Part shown: piece after piece, positions 9,177-16,604 of the stretch
Position numbering within the stretch: the stretch's first letter is position 1
Layout of the letters: the number at the start of each line of letters is the position of its first letter
Assembly (NCBI GenBank): GCA_946626345.1
Contig: CAMOUB010000004.1
Location: 1-38,136 of the forward strand
DNA from: an uncultured Caryophanales bacterium
GTDB lineage: Bacteria; Bacillota_I; Bacilli_A; Acholeplasmatales; Anaeroplasmataceae
DNA: 38,136 nt
Reading direction: 5' to 3'
Made by a program: the position numbers and the translations under genes
The notes under the pieces: model-generated
What the model was told of the DNA's origin: nothing
The model's input: only the letters and a program-made list of their open reading frames with translations
Database searches by the model: none

Positions 9177-10202
9177 TATTTTTAACGTAATAGCTTTAAC
9201 ATGATGAATCTTCAACGTAATCATATCCTTATAATCATTTATATCTTGATTATTAGAATTATCCTTTTCACCATTTAAATAAATAACGTATTTCATATAA
9301 GTAACTATAGAATGAATACTTTCAATTTCAAGATTTAATTCTATTCTTTTAGTATTTTTTAATAACTCACCAAAATTATTTGTGACTAATAAATCTAAAT
9401 TGATACAGTTATATCCCCTACCCAATACATTTTCTGAATAATTACAATCTATTCTATTAATAAATTCGTGGAATATCTCATCACCATCATTATTAATTAG
9501 TTTTATTTCTTTTGCATAAACAAAATTAACTTGATCATTTTTAGATAAAGTTGGAAGTAAAACTAATCTATATAACGTATCACCATTACAATCTGCAAAA
9601 TTCTTTTCTTTTAGAACACTTTTTACTTCATCATTAGGAACTTTGAATAATGTTATTTCTTTTTCAAAGCTAACAAATGAAAAAGATGTTGTAGCTGATG
9701 GTTTTAGTACTACTTTTGTTTCTTTTTCATCTTCTCGAGGTAATATTCCATATTTTGATAATGAATCACAAATAGAATTGATAACATTAGAATTATTAAG
9801 GATATAAATACTTTCATCCGGTAACAAATCATAAAGTTTAGAAGCAACAACAACATCACCTACATTATTTGTAGTTTGTTTTATTTTCCTATACTTTTCA
9901 CCTATAGGCTCATTATCTAAAAGTACTGCAAAATAATGATAGTTATCCCTTGATGATTCTTGCTTTGCTACTTCCATTTCTTCTAAAACTGGTTTAGATA
10001 TAATCGAATTATCAGAGACAAAGACAATAGTACATCTTGTAGATAACACATATTCATATGCTTTTTCTTTCCAATTCTCACCAGCTGAAAACAATTCATC
10101 AATTAATACTGTATAGCCCTTATCTTTAAGCCTATTAACAATGTCTAATACTTGCGTTTCATCTTTATGAGAATATGAAATAAAACAATCTTTAAATTCC
10201 AT
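9162..10202 (-). CDS. TIR-domain protein
   Basis: 346 residues. The N-terminal ~130 residues form a TIR domain: CFISYSHKDE, GYTVLIDELFSAGENW, a CTIVFVSDNSI strand and an EEMEVAKQE helix. Bacterial TIR domains commonly act as NAD+ hydrolases or cyclases in phage defence, or as effectors. The remaining ~215 residues are predominantly beta and not recognised. AGAGGA sits 7 nt upstream of the ATG. The gene has its own promoter in repeat B and no partner in its transcript. The stop codon lies inside repeat A, in a different frame from that used by the gene ending in the other copy. No ThsA-type partner is adjacent, so Thoeris is not supported. Confidence 0.8.
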   Translation of the reverse strand: MEFKDCFISYSHKDETQVLDIVNRLKDKGYTVLIDELFSAGENWKEKAYEYVLSTRCTIVFVSDNSIISKPVLEEMEVAKQESSRDNYHYFAVLLDNEPIGEKYRKIKQTTNNVGDVVVASKLYDLLPDESIYILNNSNVINSICDSLSKYGILPREDEKETKVVLKPSATTSFSFVSFEKEITLFKVPNDEVKSVLKEKNFADCNGDTLYRLVLLPTLSKNDQVNFVYAKEIKLINNDGDEIFHEFINRIDCNYSENVLGRGYNCINLDLLVTNNFGELLKNTKRIELNLEIESIHSIVTYMKYVIYLNGEKDNSNNQDINDYKDMITLKIHHVKAITLKIQEKI

Positions 10203-10299
10203 AAAATAGTCCTCTATTATATAAATGAATGTGATATTAAAATCACCTTTTTGTTAATTTTAAGTATCCTTATTTGATTTATTAATTGTATACTTCATT

Positions 10300-10360
10300 A
10301 AGATTATATCAAAAAATACACATCATATAAAGTTATAAGTGATTTTTTGTTTGGCTAAAA
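10300..10360. repeat. Repeat B, copy 1 (61 bp, carries the TIR promoter)
   Basis: Matches 23063-23123 at 58 of 61 positions in the same orientation. It contains the -10 box and the AACTTT element of the promoter. Together with repeat A it brackets the TIR gene exactly as the other copies bracket the gene at 22095-23030. Confidence 0.92.
10303..10334 (-). promoter_or_regulatory. Promoter of the TIR gene (shared-element type)
   Basis: Minus strand: AACTTT (10329-10334), 20 nt, then TATAAT (10303-10308) with an extended -10 TGA just before it. The -35 at 17-nt spacing would be TTTATA. The predicted leader is about 90 nt. Confidence 0.65.
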
Positions 10361-10393
10361 TAAGAAAGAAAAGACAATCGTTTTGATTGCCTT
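10361..10393 (-). terminator. Terminator of the DUF2075/MazG/HNH operon
   Basis: Nine-base-pair stem (10371-10379 with 10385-10393, one G-U pair) with a 5-nt loop, followed on the minus strand by a T-rich tract (TTCTTTCTTA). It lies 124 nt after the last gene of the operon and directly abuts repeat B. Confidence 0.7.
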
Positions 10394-10451
10394 AATTCTT
10401 ATTACATATTATTGTTATTTTTCTTAATTATTATATTTTTGTTGATTGATT

Positions 10452-10520
10452 TTATTTTAATCTTGCGTATTTATTATCTTTTCCATTACCTTCACGCTTT
10501 ATTTCTCCAAGTTCTATTAA
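10452..10520 (-). pseudogene. Possible winged-helix gene tail after the DUF3883 gene
   Basis: Minus-strand frame reading LIELGEIKREGNGKDNKYAR, two more residues, then TAA (10452-10454), in a different frame from the DUF3883 gene whose stop it overlaps. The pattern resembles the end of a winged-helix DNA-binding domain. It has no start; a TAA precedes it by three codons. It could be a frameshifted extension or the tail of a lost gene. The rest of 10203-10516 holds repeat B, its promoter and the terminator. Confidence 0.35.
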
Positions 10521-12136
10521 TTTTCTTCTTTAATTTCAAGTAAATTAAAAGTATATTTAACTGGATGTTCTTTTCCTAAAATAAGTTTTGCAGGTATCTT
10601 CTTAACTACACTATCGTTATAAACGTTATTAAAATATAAAATATAATAATGATCTTGATTATCCTTCATCTTATTATATTCAATATCACTCATAAAAAAA
10701 TTTGCTTTTTCGACATTATTTGTTTTAGTAGACTTTATTTCAACATACCATGTTTCATTATTATTATCAATGTATTCTATATCGCATCCTGCTAAATCGT
10801 TGGCATCAGGGCCATCACACTTACAATAATACTTTACACTAACAATACCTAATTTGTTTTTATTTGTTTCAAAATAAGCAATAACTCTATCTTCGCCTCT
10901 AGTTCCAGCAAGCTTATTAGATCTTTCTTTATCTGGGTCACTTTTATAAATGGATTTTCTGTTTTTAAAATTTCTTTCTACAAAAAGATCTGAAAGATTA
11001 TTAATTAATTCTACTGTGATAGGCTTATTACTTGAATTAACAAACTCGTCTAATTCTTCATTTCTTAATATACTTCTATATTCATTATCCTTATTATAGA
11101 TGAAATCCATGAATCTCCATGGAGAACAATTATTCAAATCCAATGATTTATAAAAACTGTATAATCTATCTTTCTTACTTTCTATTGATTCATTTTTAAC
11201 TCTATGAGGCATCTCGAAAATGATTAATAACTTTTCAATATCATCATCACTATAAATAGGTAAATAATCATTTCGATTATATAAAAAAGATATCTTATTT
11301 TTAAACATATTAGAAAGTTTAGAACTAGTAATTCTTTCCAAATCATGCTTTGCAGCAGCATCAATCACATCAACAATTAGCTGTTTTATTTCTATAAAAG
11401 CTAAATCCTTGTCATTGACATATTTCGGGGTTTGAATATTATATTCATTTTGTTTTTTACTATAATAGATTCCAAATTTAAAAGCTGTAGCTCCATGAAT
11501 ATCTCCAGCTGATTTCAAATTATTTTCTACCCAATAACAAAAAGAATCCTTACTTTCTTTTCCCTCAACATAATCATCCAATTCCATATTTAAAATTCTT
11601 TCTTTAGTGAATTTTTTTACAAATTTATCAATAAGCTTATTTACATCTTTTTCTCTTTTTTCGATATCAGCTTTATTATCTTTAAGCCATTGTTCATATT
11701 GATAATAAATCTTTTCTTTCATGTTTAAAGAATGTGATTTATCTTCAATAATATCAATTTGTGATGGAATAAGTGTTATAGCACTTTGAAGTCTATTAAT
11801 ATTAATATCTTCTAATGTCACTTTCCCTTTTATTTCTTCTATTAATTCTAATCTTATATATTTAGTATTTTCGGGATCTGTTTTATAACCCGATTCATCT
11901 ATTACATATTTAGAATCATCAATTAAACTATTAGAATCTACATCAATCATAATAACACGGCACTTATGAGTAATTCTTTGAATAGGTAAAGTACAATATA
12001 AATATATAATATCATCAACAGCATAATTATTATGACTTGTCCAATCAATAATCTTCAATTCTTTAAATGCATTAAAAGCATCATAGTATTTTAGATTAAC
12101 AGGCCTTATCCAATATTTCACATGAATCACATCCAA
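10517..12136 (-). CDS. EVE-like plus DUF3883 domain protein
   Basis: 539 residues. The N-terminal ~130 residues resemble an EVE/PUA-type domain (KYWIRPVNLKYYDAF, then DDIIYLYCTLPIQRITHKC). This fold reads modified bases in several modification-dependent restriction proteins. The C-terminal ~130 residues are DUF3883, a restriction-nuclease-like domain (AGTRGEDRVIAYFE, AGCDIEYID, ETWYVEIKSTKT, giving D and E-x-K residues). The combination suggests a modified-DNA-directed nuclease or sensor. Last gene of the operon, 4 nt after the methyltransferase. The start is uncertain: TTG at 12136, or GTG at 12130 or 12124; no clear ribosome site separates them. Confidence 0.75.
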   Translation of the reverse strand: MDVIHVKYWIRPVNLKYYDAFNAFKELKIIDWTSHNNYAVDDIIYLYCTLPIQRITHKCRVIMIDVDSNSLIDDSKYVIDESGYKTDPENTKYIRLELIEEIKGKVTLEDININRLQSAITLIPSQIDIIEDKSHSLNMKEKIYYQYEQWLKDNKADIEKREKDVNKLIDKFVKKFTKERILNMELDDYVEGKESKDSFCYWVENNLKSAGDIHGATAFKFGIYYSKKQNEYNIQTPKYVNDKDLAFIEIKQLIVDVIDAAAKHDLERITSSKLSNMFKNKISFLYNRNDYLPIYSDDDIEKLLIIFEMPHRVKNESIESKKDRLYSFYKSLDLNNCSPWRFMDFIYNKDNEYRSILRNEELDEFVNSSNKPITVELINNLSDLFVERNFKNRKSIYKSDPDKERSNKLAGTRGEDRVIAYFETNKNKLGIVSVKYYCKCDGPDANDLAGCDIEYIDNNNETWYVEIKSTKTNNVEKANFFMSDIEYNKMKDNQDHYYILYFNNVYNDSVVKKIPAKLILGKEHPVKYTFNLLEIKEEN

Positions 12137-12140
12137 TCTT

Positions 12141-12704
12141 TTAATGCTTTTTTAATATAAAAATAATCCATTTATTATCTCTATTCAGCGAATCATCTTT
12201 CAACCAGTTATTAACAATACCTAAATCTGTGTTAGCTAATAATGAATTCATTTTCTCTAATGTCATATCAGTATAATATCTTTCATCTCTTACTCCTTCA
12301 AATTCACTATATTTAAAAGAACAATAAAAAGATGCATTCTCTGTCATTGCTAGTTCTATTTTATTAAATACTTCTACCAATTCGTTTGACTTAACATGTA
12401 ACAATGAAGCGCATGCCCAAATACCATCAAATTCATTATTAAAAGAAATATCCTTAACATTAATATTTATAACATTTAATCCTATTGATTTACCATAATC
12501 ACAAAATTCATTACAAGAATCTATAGATATTACATCATATCCTAATTCTTTAAAGGCTAAAGAATCTCTTCCAGAACCAAATCCTATATCTAGGATTTTT
12601 CCTTTAGATGGCATATATTGAAGAAACTTATTTCTTTCTTCAGATAAATCTGCATCTTTAGTTTTATTAATATATTCTTCTGCATTCTTTTGATAATAAT
12701 CCAT
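12141..12704 (-). CDS. Class I SAM-dependent methyltransferase
   Basis: 187 residues. Motif I is KILDIGFGSGRDSLAF (about 35-50), followed by an acidic end of the second strand (DVISIDS) and the motif IV region FDGIWACASLLHV. The last motif matches small-molecule TehB/UbiE-like methyltransferases rather than DNA methyltransferases (no NPPY or PCQ motif). The target is therefore unknown. It begins 1 nt after the HNH gene stop and is followed after 4 nt by the EVE/DUF3883 gene, so all three are co-translated. A role in base or nucleotide modification is inferred only from context. Confidence 0.8.
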   Translation of the reverse strand: MDYYQKNAEEYINKTKDADLSEERNKFLQYMPSKGKILDIGFGSGRDSLAFKELGYDVISIDSCNEFCDYGKSIGLNVININVKDISFNNEFDGIWACASLLHVKSNELVEVFNKIELAMTENASFYCSFKYSEFEGVRDERYYTDMTLEKMNSLLANTDLGIVNNWLKDDSLNRDNKWIIFILKKH

Positions 12705-12705
12705 A

Positions 12706-13662
12706 TTAAACTCTTTCCCACTTTACAAAGCCATTATAAAGTGCACTATCATATAATTTAATAAGCTTTTTATTATAAGATTCTAAGGATATATTCTTAT
12801 TTCTATTTATTAATTTTGTTAAATAATCATATGATGGAATCTTATTATTTTTAGATTCGTTGCAATGAGCACAGCTAAATACTAAATTCCATTCCTGATC
12901 GTCCTTAACAAAACTCCATGGGATAAAATGGTCCATATGGCATCCTTTTAAAGATACAGGATTTCCACAATAGAAACATTCAAGTCTATCACCCTTATCA
13001 AATAAGCTTTGTTTAAATAACTCAAGAGACTCTCTCTTAGTTGAATCATCAAGTTTAATTGCAAGATTACCTTCTTCTTTATTAGCTATACTTAAATTAT
13101 TTTCCATCCACAATATCCAAGCATAATAATTAAGTTTTTCTAATGCAGATTTATATTTAGTTAAAAAATTATATGATTCTTCATTAAACCATATTTTCTT
13201 TTCCTTTTTACTAAATCCATAAATGTTTGAATTCAAATCAGAATATAAGGCACCAACAACATTAATACCTATTACGTTTTTAGTTTTAGCTAAATAATCA
13301 TTTTGTTCTTTAGAATTTAAAGAATCAAAATCTATTTCATCTAATAAATTGTTATTACTTATAATTTCATAAATAGCTTTTTCTATTAAGCTTACTCTTC
13401 CTCCGTTTTGGTATTGAGGAAGTTTAAATTTAGCTATTAAATTCCAATACATTTTAGAAAATGAATATGATAGATAATTAAAACTCAATTCAAAATTCTC
13501 AGTAACATTGAATAAGTTATCTAATATAGCCTTAAAAAAAGCATATTTATAAGTAGCAGTTTTCTTTGATAAGGAATTTAAAAAATGCATGCAATCAGAC
13601 ATATACATGCTATCATCATTATGAACTTTTAAGATTACACCGCTATTATCATTAAATCCCAT
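12706..13662 (-). CDS. HNH endonuclease
   Basis: 318 residues. The HNH (McrA-type) domain lies at about 232-285: CFYCGNP, then HMDHFIPWSF with the metal-binding His/Asp pair, then NLVFSCAHCNESKNNKIPS. Two CxxC pairs should bind zinc. The N-terminal 220 residues are helical and unrecognised, probably a specificity or recruitment domain. Start set to the ATG at 13662; a TTG two codons upstream is possible, and the AAAGG site lies between usable distances for both. Co-operonic with the methyltransferase and MazG genes, which suggests DNA restriction or quality control. Confidence 0.8.
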   Translation of the reverse strand: MGFNDNSGVILKVHNDDSMYMSDCMHFLNSLSKKTATYKYAFFKAILDNLFNVTENFELSFNYLSYSFSKMYWNLIAKFKLPQYQNGGRVSLIEKAIYEIISNNNLLDEIDFDSLNSKEQNDYLAKTKNVIGINVVGALYSDLNSNIYGFSKKEKKIWFNEESYNFLTKYKSALEKLNYYAWILWMENNLSIANKEEGNLAIKLDDSTKRESLELFKQSLFDKGDRLECFYCGNPVSLKGCHMDHFIPWSFVKDDQEWNLVFSCAHCNESKNNKIPSYDYLTKLINRNKNISLESYNKKLIKLYDSALYNGFVKWERV

Positions 13663-13698
13663 AATCAATTAACCTTTCTATACATTGAACAAACAAAA

Positions 13699-14052
13699 TT
13701 AATTATTTTTATTATTATTATTTTCTCTTTCCTCTACAACTATTTTGGCAATTAGTAATTCAATTTCTTTTTGTCTATCATCAATCACTTCAACCTTTTG
13801 ACATAGGTGTGCTAAAGCATAAATAGGATACATAAAAACCATCAGTACTATCGGGGCTAAAACCATTGATGAAATTATTAAAAATACATTTAAAGCTGAT
13901 ATAACATTATCTTTAAAAATATCTATAAGTAATAAAATCATACAAACATAAAAAAATATTAATAATGTAAAATATACTATTACACAAAAAGATTTTACCG
14001 TATTATGTTTAAATAAATTTTCAGCTATACTTTTCTTTTTTTGATTAATCAT
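13699..14052 (-). CDS. Small two-helix membrane protein
   Basis: 117 residues with two predicted membrane helices (about 20-45 and 52-80) and a charged, Asn-rich C-terminal tail, which may be a short coiled coil. A GAGGGG site lies upstream. No family recognised. Its place between the MazG and HNH genes in a tight operon suggests a membrane-bound component or effector, but that is inference. Confidence 0.65.
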   Translation of the reverse strand: MINQKKKSIAENLFKHNTVKSFCVIVYFTLLIFFYVCMILLLIDIFKDNVISALNVFLIISSMVLAPIVLMVFMYPIYALAHLCQKVEVIDDRQKEIELLIAKIVVEERENNNNKNN

Positions 14053-14079
14053 AAAAGGCCCCTCATTTTTAAAAATTGA

Positions 14080-14580
14080 CTATAACTTATTGTATTTTGT
14101 TGATACTCCCTTAGCTTTATCTATAGGATATTTCTTTTCAGTTTTATCCATTTTCTTATTCATAATGTCTATTGGGTCTAATCCTAATACCATAGACATT
14201 TGTAGGCAATAAATCATTACATCAGCTAATTCTTCTTTTACATCTTCTAAATTAGCATTATCGTTCCATTGATAACATTCTAATAATTCATTAGCTTCAA
14301 TTGATATTGATTTAGCTAAATTAACTGGAGAATGAAATTGATCCCAATCTCTATCTTTATTAAATTTATCTATTCTTTGCATTAATATATCTAATTTAGA
14401 AGTAAATTTATCAGGATTATATATCTCGATGTCTTTATCTATAAAGTCACTAGAATCCAATACTATTTTTTCTTTATTATAATCTTCTTCAACCTTTGAA
14501 ACTGCTTCTGTTTCATTATCAGCTTCTACAGATACAGTTTTTTGAAGATATTCAGTTATTTCAACGTCAAATTTCTTCAT
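14080..14580 (-). CDS. DpnD/PcfM-like domain fused to MazG-type nucleotide pyrophosphohydrolase
   Basis: 166 residues. Residues 1-50 look like the DpnD/PcfM small domain (FDVEITEYLQ, VEADNETEAVSKVEEDY). Residues 65-166 are an all-alpha NTP pyrophosphatase of the MazG/RS21-C6 (dCTPase-like) group: WDQFHSP, the metal-binding EANELLECYQW and EELADVMIY pairs, then KYP and KAKG. Such enzymes hydrolyse (modified) dNTPs to monophosphates. Start is the ATG at 14580 with AGGTGA 4 nt upstream; the longer reading would begin at TTG and include the ribosome site. It follows the DUF2075 helicase gene by 8 nt, a pairing often seen. Confidence 0.82.
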   Translation of the reverse strand: MKKFDVEITEYLQKTVSVEADNETEAVSKVEEDYNKEKIVLDSSDFIDKDIEIYNPDKFTSKLDILMQRIDKFNKDRDWDQFHSPVNLAKSISIEANELLECYQWNDNANLEDVKEELADVMIYCLQMSMVLGLDPIDIMNKKMDKTEKKYPIDKAKGVSTKYNKL

Positions 14581-14588
14581 AATGTCAC

Positions 14589-16475
14589 CTAGCAAATCTT
14601 CAATAAATCTTTTATATGTTTATTTAATGCTTCATCCTCACAATAGATGTAGCAGCCCTTTTGTCCTCTAGTCAACAATGTCTTATATGTATTTTTGATT
14701 AGTTTCGAAGCTAATGCTTCTCCACATGATTTAATACCTGATGACTTATCATCTTTTGATATTTTTGTTTTATCGGTAATAATTGTTTTTGATTCTTCAT
14801 CAAATCTTAAATCCTTACCAATAAACACACCAACATAATCAAATTCTAAACCTTGCGCTGTATGAATGCATCCAACCTCTTCAAATGATGATGGATTAAT
14901 AGCCCAAATCTTATCATTTTCTAGATTCCATTTAGCTTTAAAATCATTCTTTAAATAAATATCATAATCACCACGATGATTCTTTACATCCCAGTCATAA
15001 CAATATCCTGCTACCATTCTTGCTTTATTATTAATTTCATTTTTCTTTCTTAATTCGTCCCTTAATACATTAGGATTATCAAAGACTTGAATATCAAAAT
15101 TCAAGTCATTAATATCTATATCTACATATTCACCAATTTGTAATAAATTATTAATAAACTGAATGTAGCCATCACTACCATTACATCTAAATTGTGATAC
15201 TAATTTTGTTTCTTCAGTCATTATTACTCTTGAACCTAATATATTAGCCCAATATTTTATTTCATCAATAGAACCAATATCTTTTGTTGTTATCTTTTGA
15301 TCTTCATCAATTAAGAATATAGATAAAAGTGATGCATCTATACATTCTTTAACCTGATTTTCACCTTGGAAATCTCCATACATTTGTTTAACCAATCTAT
15401 GTGCCTCATCTATTATCAAACAATCATAGAAATTAGATGGTGATTTACATAATCCAAATGGAGATCTAAATAATTGTTTTATATTAATCTCTTTCTTTAA
15501 ATCTGATTTAGATAATAATTTTAAATACGCTTCTCTTGGAGCACTATTTTTTGTTACATATGAAGCATTTAACCCATTTGAATTATTAAACTTCATTGTA
15601 GTAAATTCTTTTAAAAGATTAACTGCAAGAACTGATTTGCCAGTACCAGGACCACCTTGAATAATGATGGTTCTTTTTTTCATATCTTTTAGACATTGTT
15701 TCATTGTTTTAATACACATATCATAAACAACTGCTTGTTCATCTAATAACATAAATTCTTTGTTACCCTTCATTAAAGAAACTAAGCAATCCTGTAATGC
15801 TTTAGATGGTCTAATTCTTCCATTATCAATCTTATATAATAGTTCCTTATCAGATGATTTTTTACATATATATTTCTTAATGAATTTATTCAATTCAATA
15901 GCTTGTGTCTTAATGAAAAATGGTGCTTCATCATACCATGTTTTAAATATTTCATCATCTAATTGATCTAAATACTTTTCTTCATAATTATGTAGGTATG
16001 CACAAGGTATTATTTTAATATCATCGTCTTGAACACACTCTGAAGAATTTCTAATAAATACAGCATATGAATAAGCTTGATATGAAGGATGAGATACCAT
16101 TCTTACTGCCCCACCTGTATAGGCTTTAACACTATGTAGCATTTCATCCGCAACTTTTTCAACCTTATCCCATTGTTTTAGTTCAACAACAATGACATTA
16201 TCATGGTTATCTTTATCAGCACCACAAATTATAAAATCTACTCTTTTTGAGGTTCTTGGAATTTGATATTCAATAGCTATTTCACAATCATTTGGAATCT
16301 CATTATCATCTAAAATATTTCTCATGAAATTTAAAGAATTTTGCCATGATCTATATTCAGCCTCTTCGCCTGCATGAATATTGGCTTCTTGTAACATTTT
16401 TAATATTTTATCTGATATTAAATTATATTTAACATCATTATTAAATTGTTCTTTAGTAGCATTATATACTATCAT
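14589..16475 (-). CDS. DUF2075 helicase with N-terminal nuclease domain
   Basis: 628 residues. The N-terminus (about 60-165) looks like a PD-(D/E)XK nuclease (RVDFIICG and VIVVELKQWDK give D80 and E98/K100). It is followed by a DUF2075 superfamily 1 ATPase: Walker A GGPGTGKS at 274-281, Walker B LIIDEAHR near 354, SQFRCNGSDGY, HTAQGLEFDYVGV and TLLTRGQKG. It probably unwinds or tracks on nucleic acid and cuts it. First gene of the six-gene operon ending at 10517; the ATG follows AGGTGA and a promoter at 16510-16541. Confidence 0.85.
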   Translation of the reverse strand: MIVYNATKEQFNNDVKYNLISDKILKMLQEANIHAGEEAEYRSWQNSLNFMRNILDDNEIPNDCEIAIEYQIPRTSKRVDFIICGADKDNHDNVIVVELKQWDKVEKVADEMLHSVKAYTGGAVRMVSHPSYQAYSYAVFIRNSSECVQDDDIKIIPCAYLHNYEEKYLDQLDDEIFKTWYDEAPFFIKTQAIELNKFIKKYICKKSSDKELLYKIDNGRIRPSKALQDCLVSLMKGNKEFMLLDEQAVVYDMCIKTMKQCLKDMKKRTIIIQGGPGTGKSVLAVNLLKEFTTMKFNNSNGLNASYVTKNSAPREAYLKLLSKSDLKKEINIKQLFRSPFGLCKSPSNFYDCLIIDEAHRLVKQMYGDFQGENQVKECIDASLLSIFLIDEDQKITTKDIGSIDEIKYWANILGSRVIMTEETKLVSQFRCNGSDGYIQFINNLLQIGEYVDIDINDLNFDIQVFDNPNVLRDELRKKNEINNKARMVAGYCYDWDVKNHRGDYDIYLKNDFKAKWNLENDKIWAINPSSFEEVGCIHTAQGLEFDYVGVFIGKDLRFDEESKTIITDKTKISKDDKSSGIKSCGEALASKLIKNTYKTLLTRGQKGCYIYCEDEALNKHIKDLLKIC

Positions 16476-16509
16476 AACATATTCACCTTCATCGAGCCTA
16501 TTTTATAAA

Positions 16510-16541
16510 ATTATACCAAATATATGAATTTATTAAAAGTT
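16510..16541 (-). promoter_or_regulatory. Promoter of the DUF2075/MazG/HNH operon
   Basis: Minus strand: AACTTT (16536-16541), 20 nt, TATAAT (16510-16515), with an extended -10 TGG. The predicted start lies about 28 nt before the first codon. Same layout as the promoters at 10303, 19660 and 23066. Confidence 0.7.
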
Positions 16542-16554
16542 AAAACCAAAGTTT

Positions 16555-16591
16555 TCTCAAAAAATATAACCTTAAGATTGCTCCTAAGGTT
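16555..16591 (-). terminator. Terminator of the UvrD-like helicase gene
   Basis: Stem AACCTTA/TAAGGTT (16568-16574 with 16585-16591), 10-nt loop, followed on the minus strand by ATATTTTTT. It separates this gene from the operon that starts at 16475. Confidence 0.75.
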
Positions 16592-16604
16592 TAATAACTA
16601 AAAA

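Noticed and set aside
9162-10202. Thoeris system
   Set aside because: A TIR protein is present, but no ThsA (SIR2/SLOG) gene lies nearby.
12141-12704. DNA methyltransferase
   Set aside because: The motif IV region (FDGIWACASLLHV) fits small-molecule methyltransferases rather than base-modifying enzymes.
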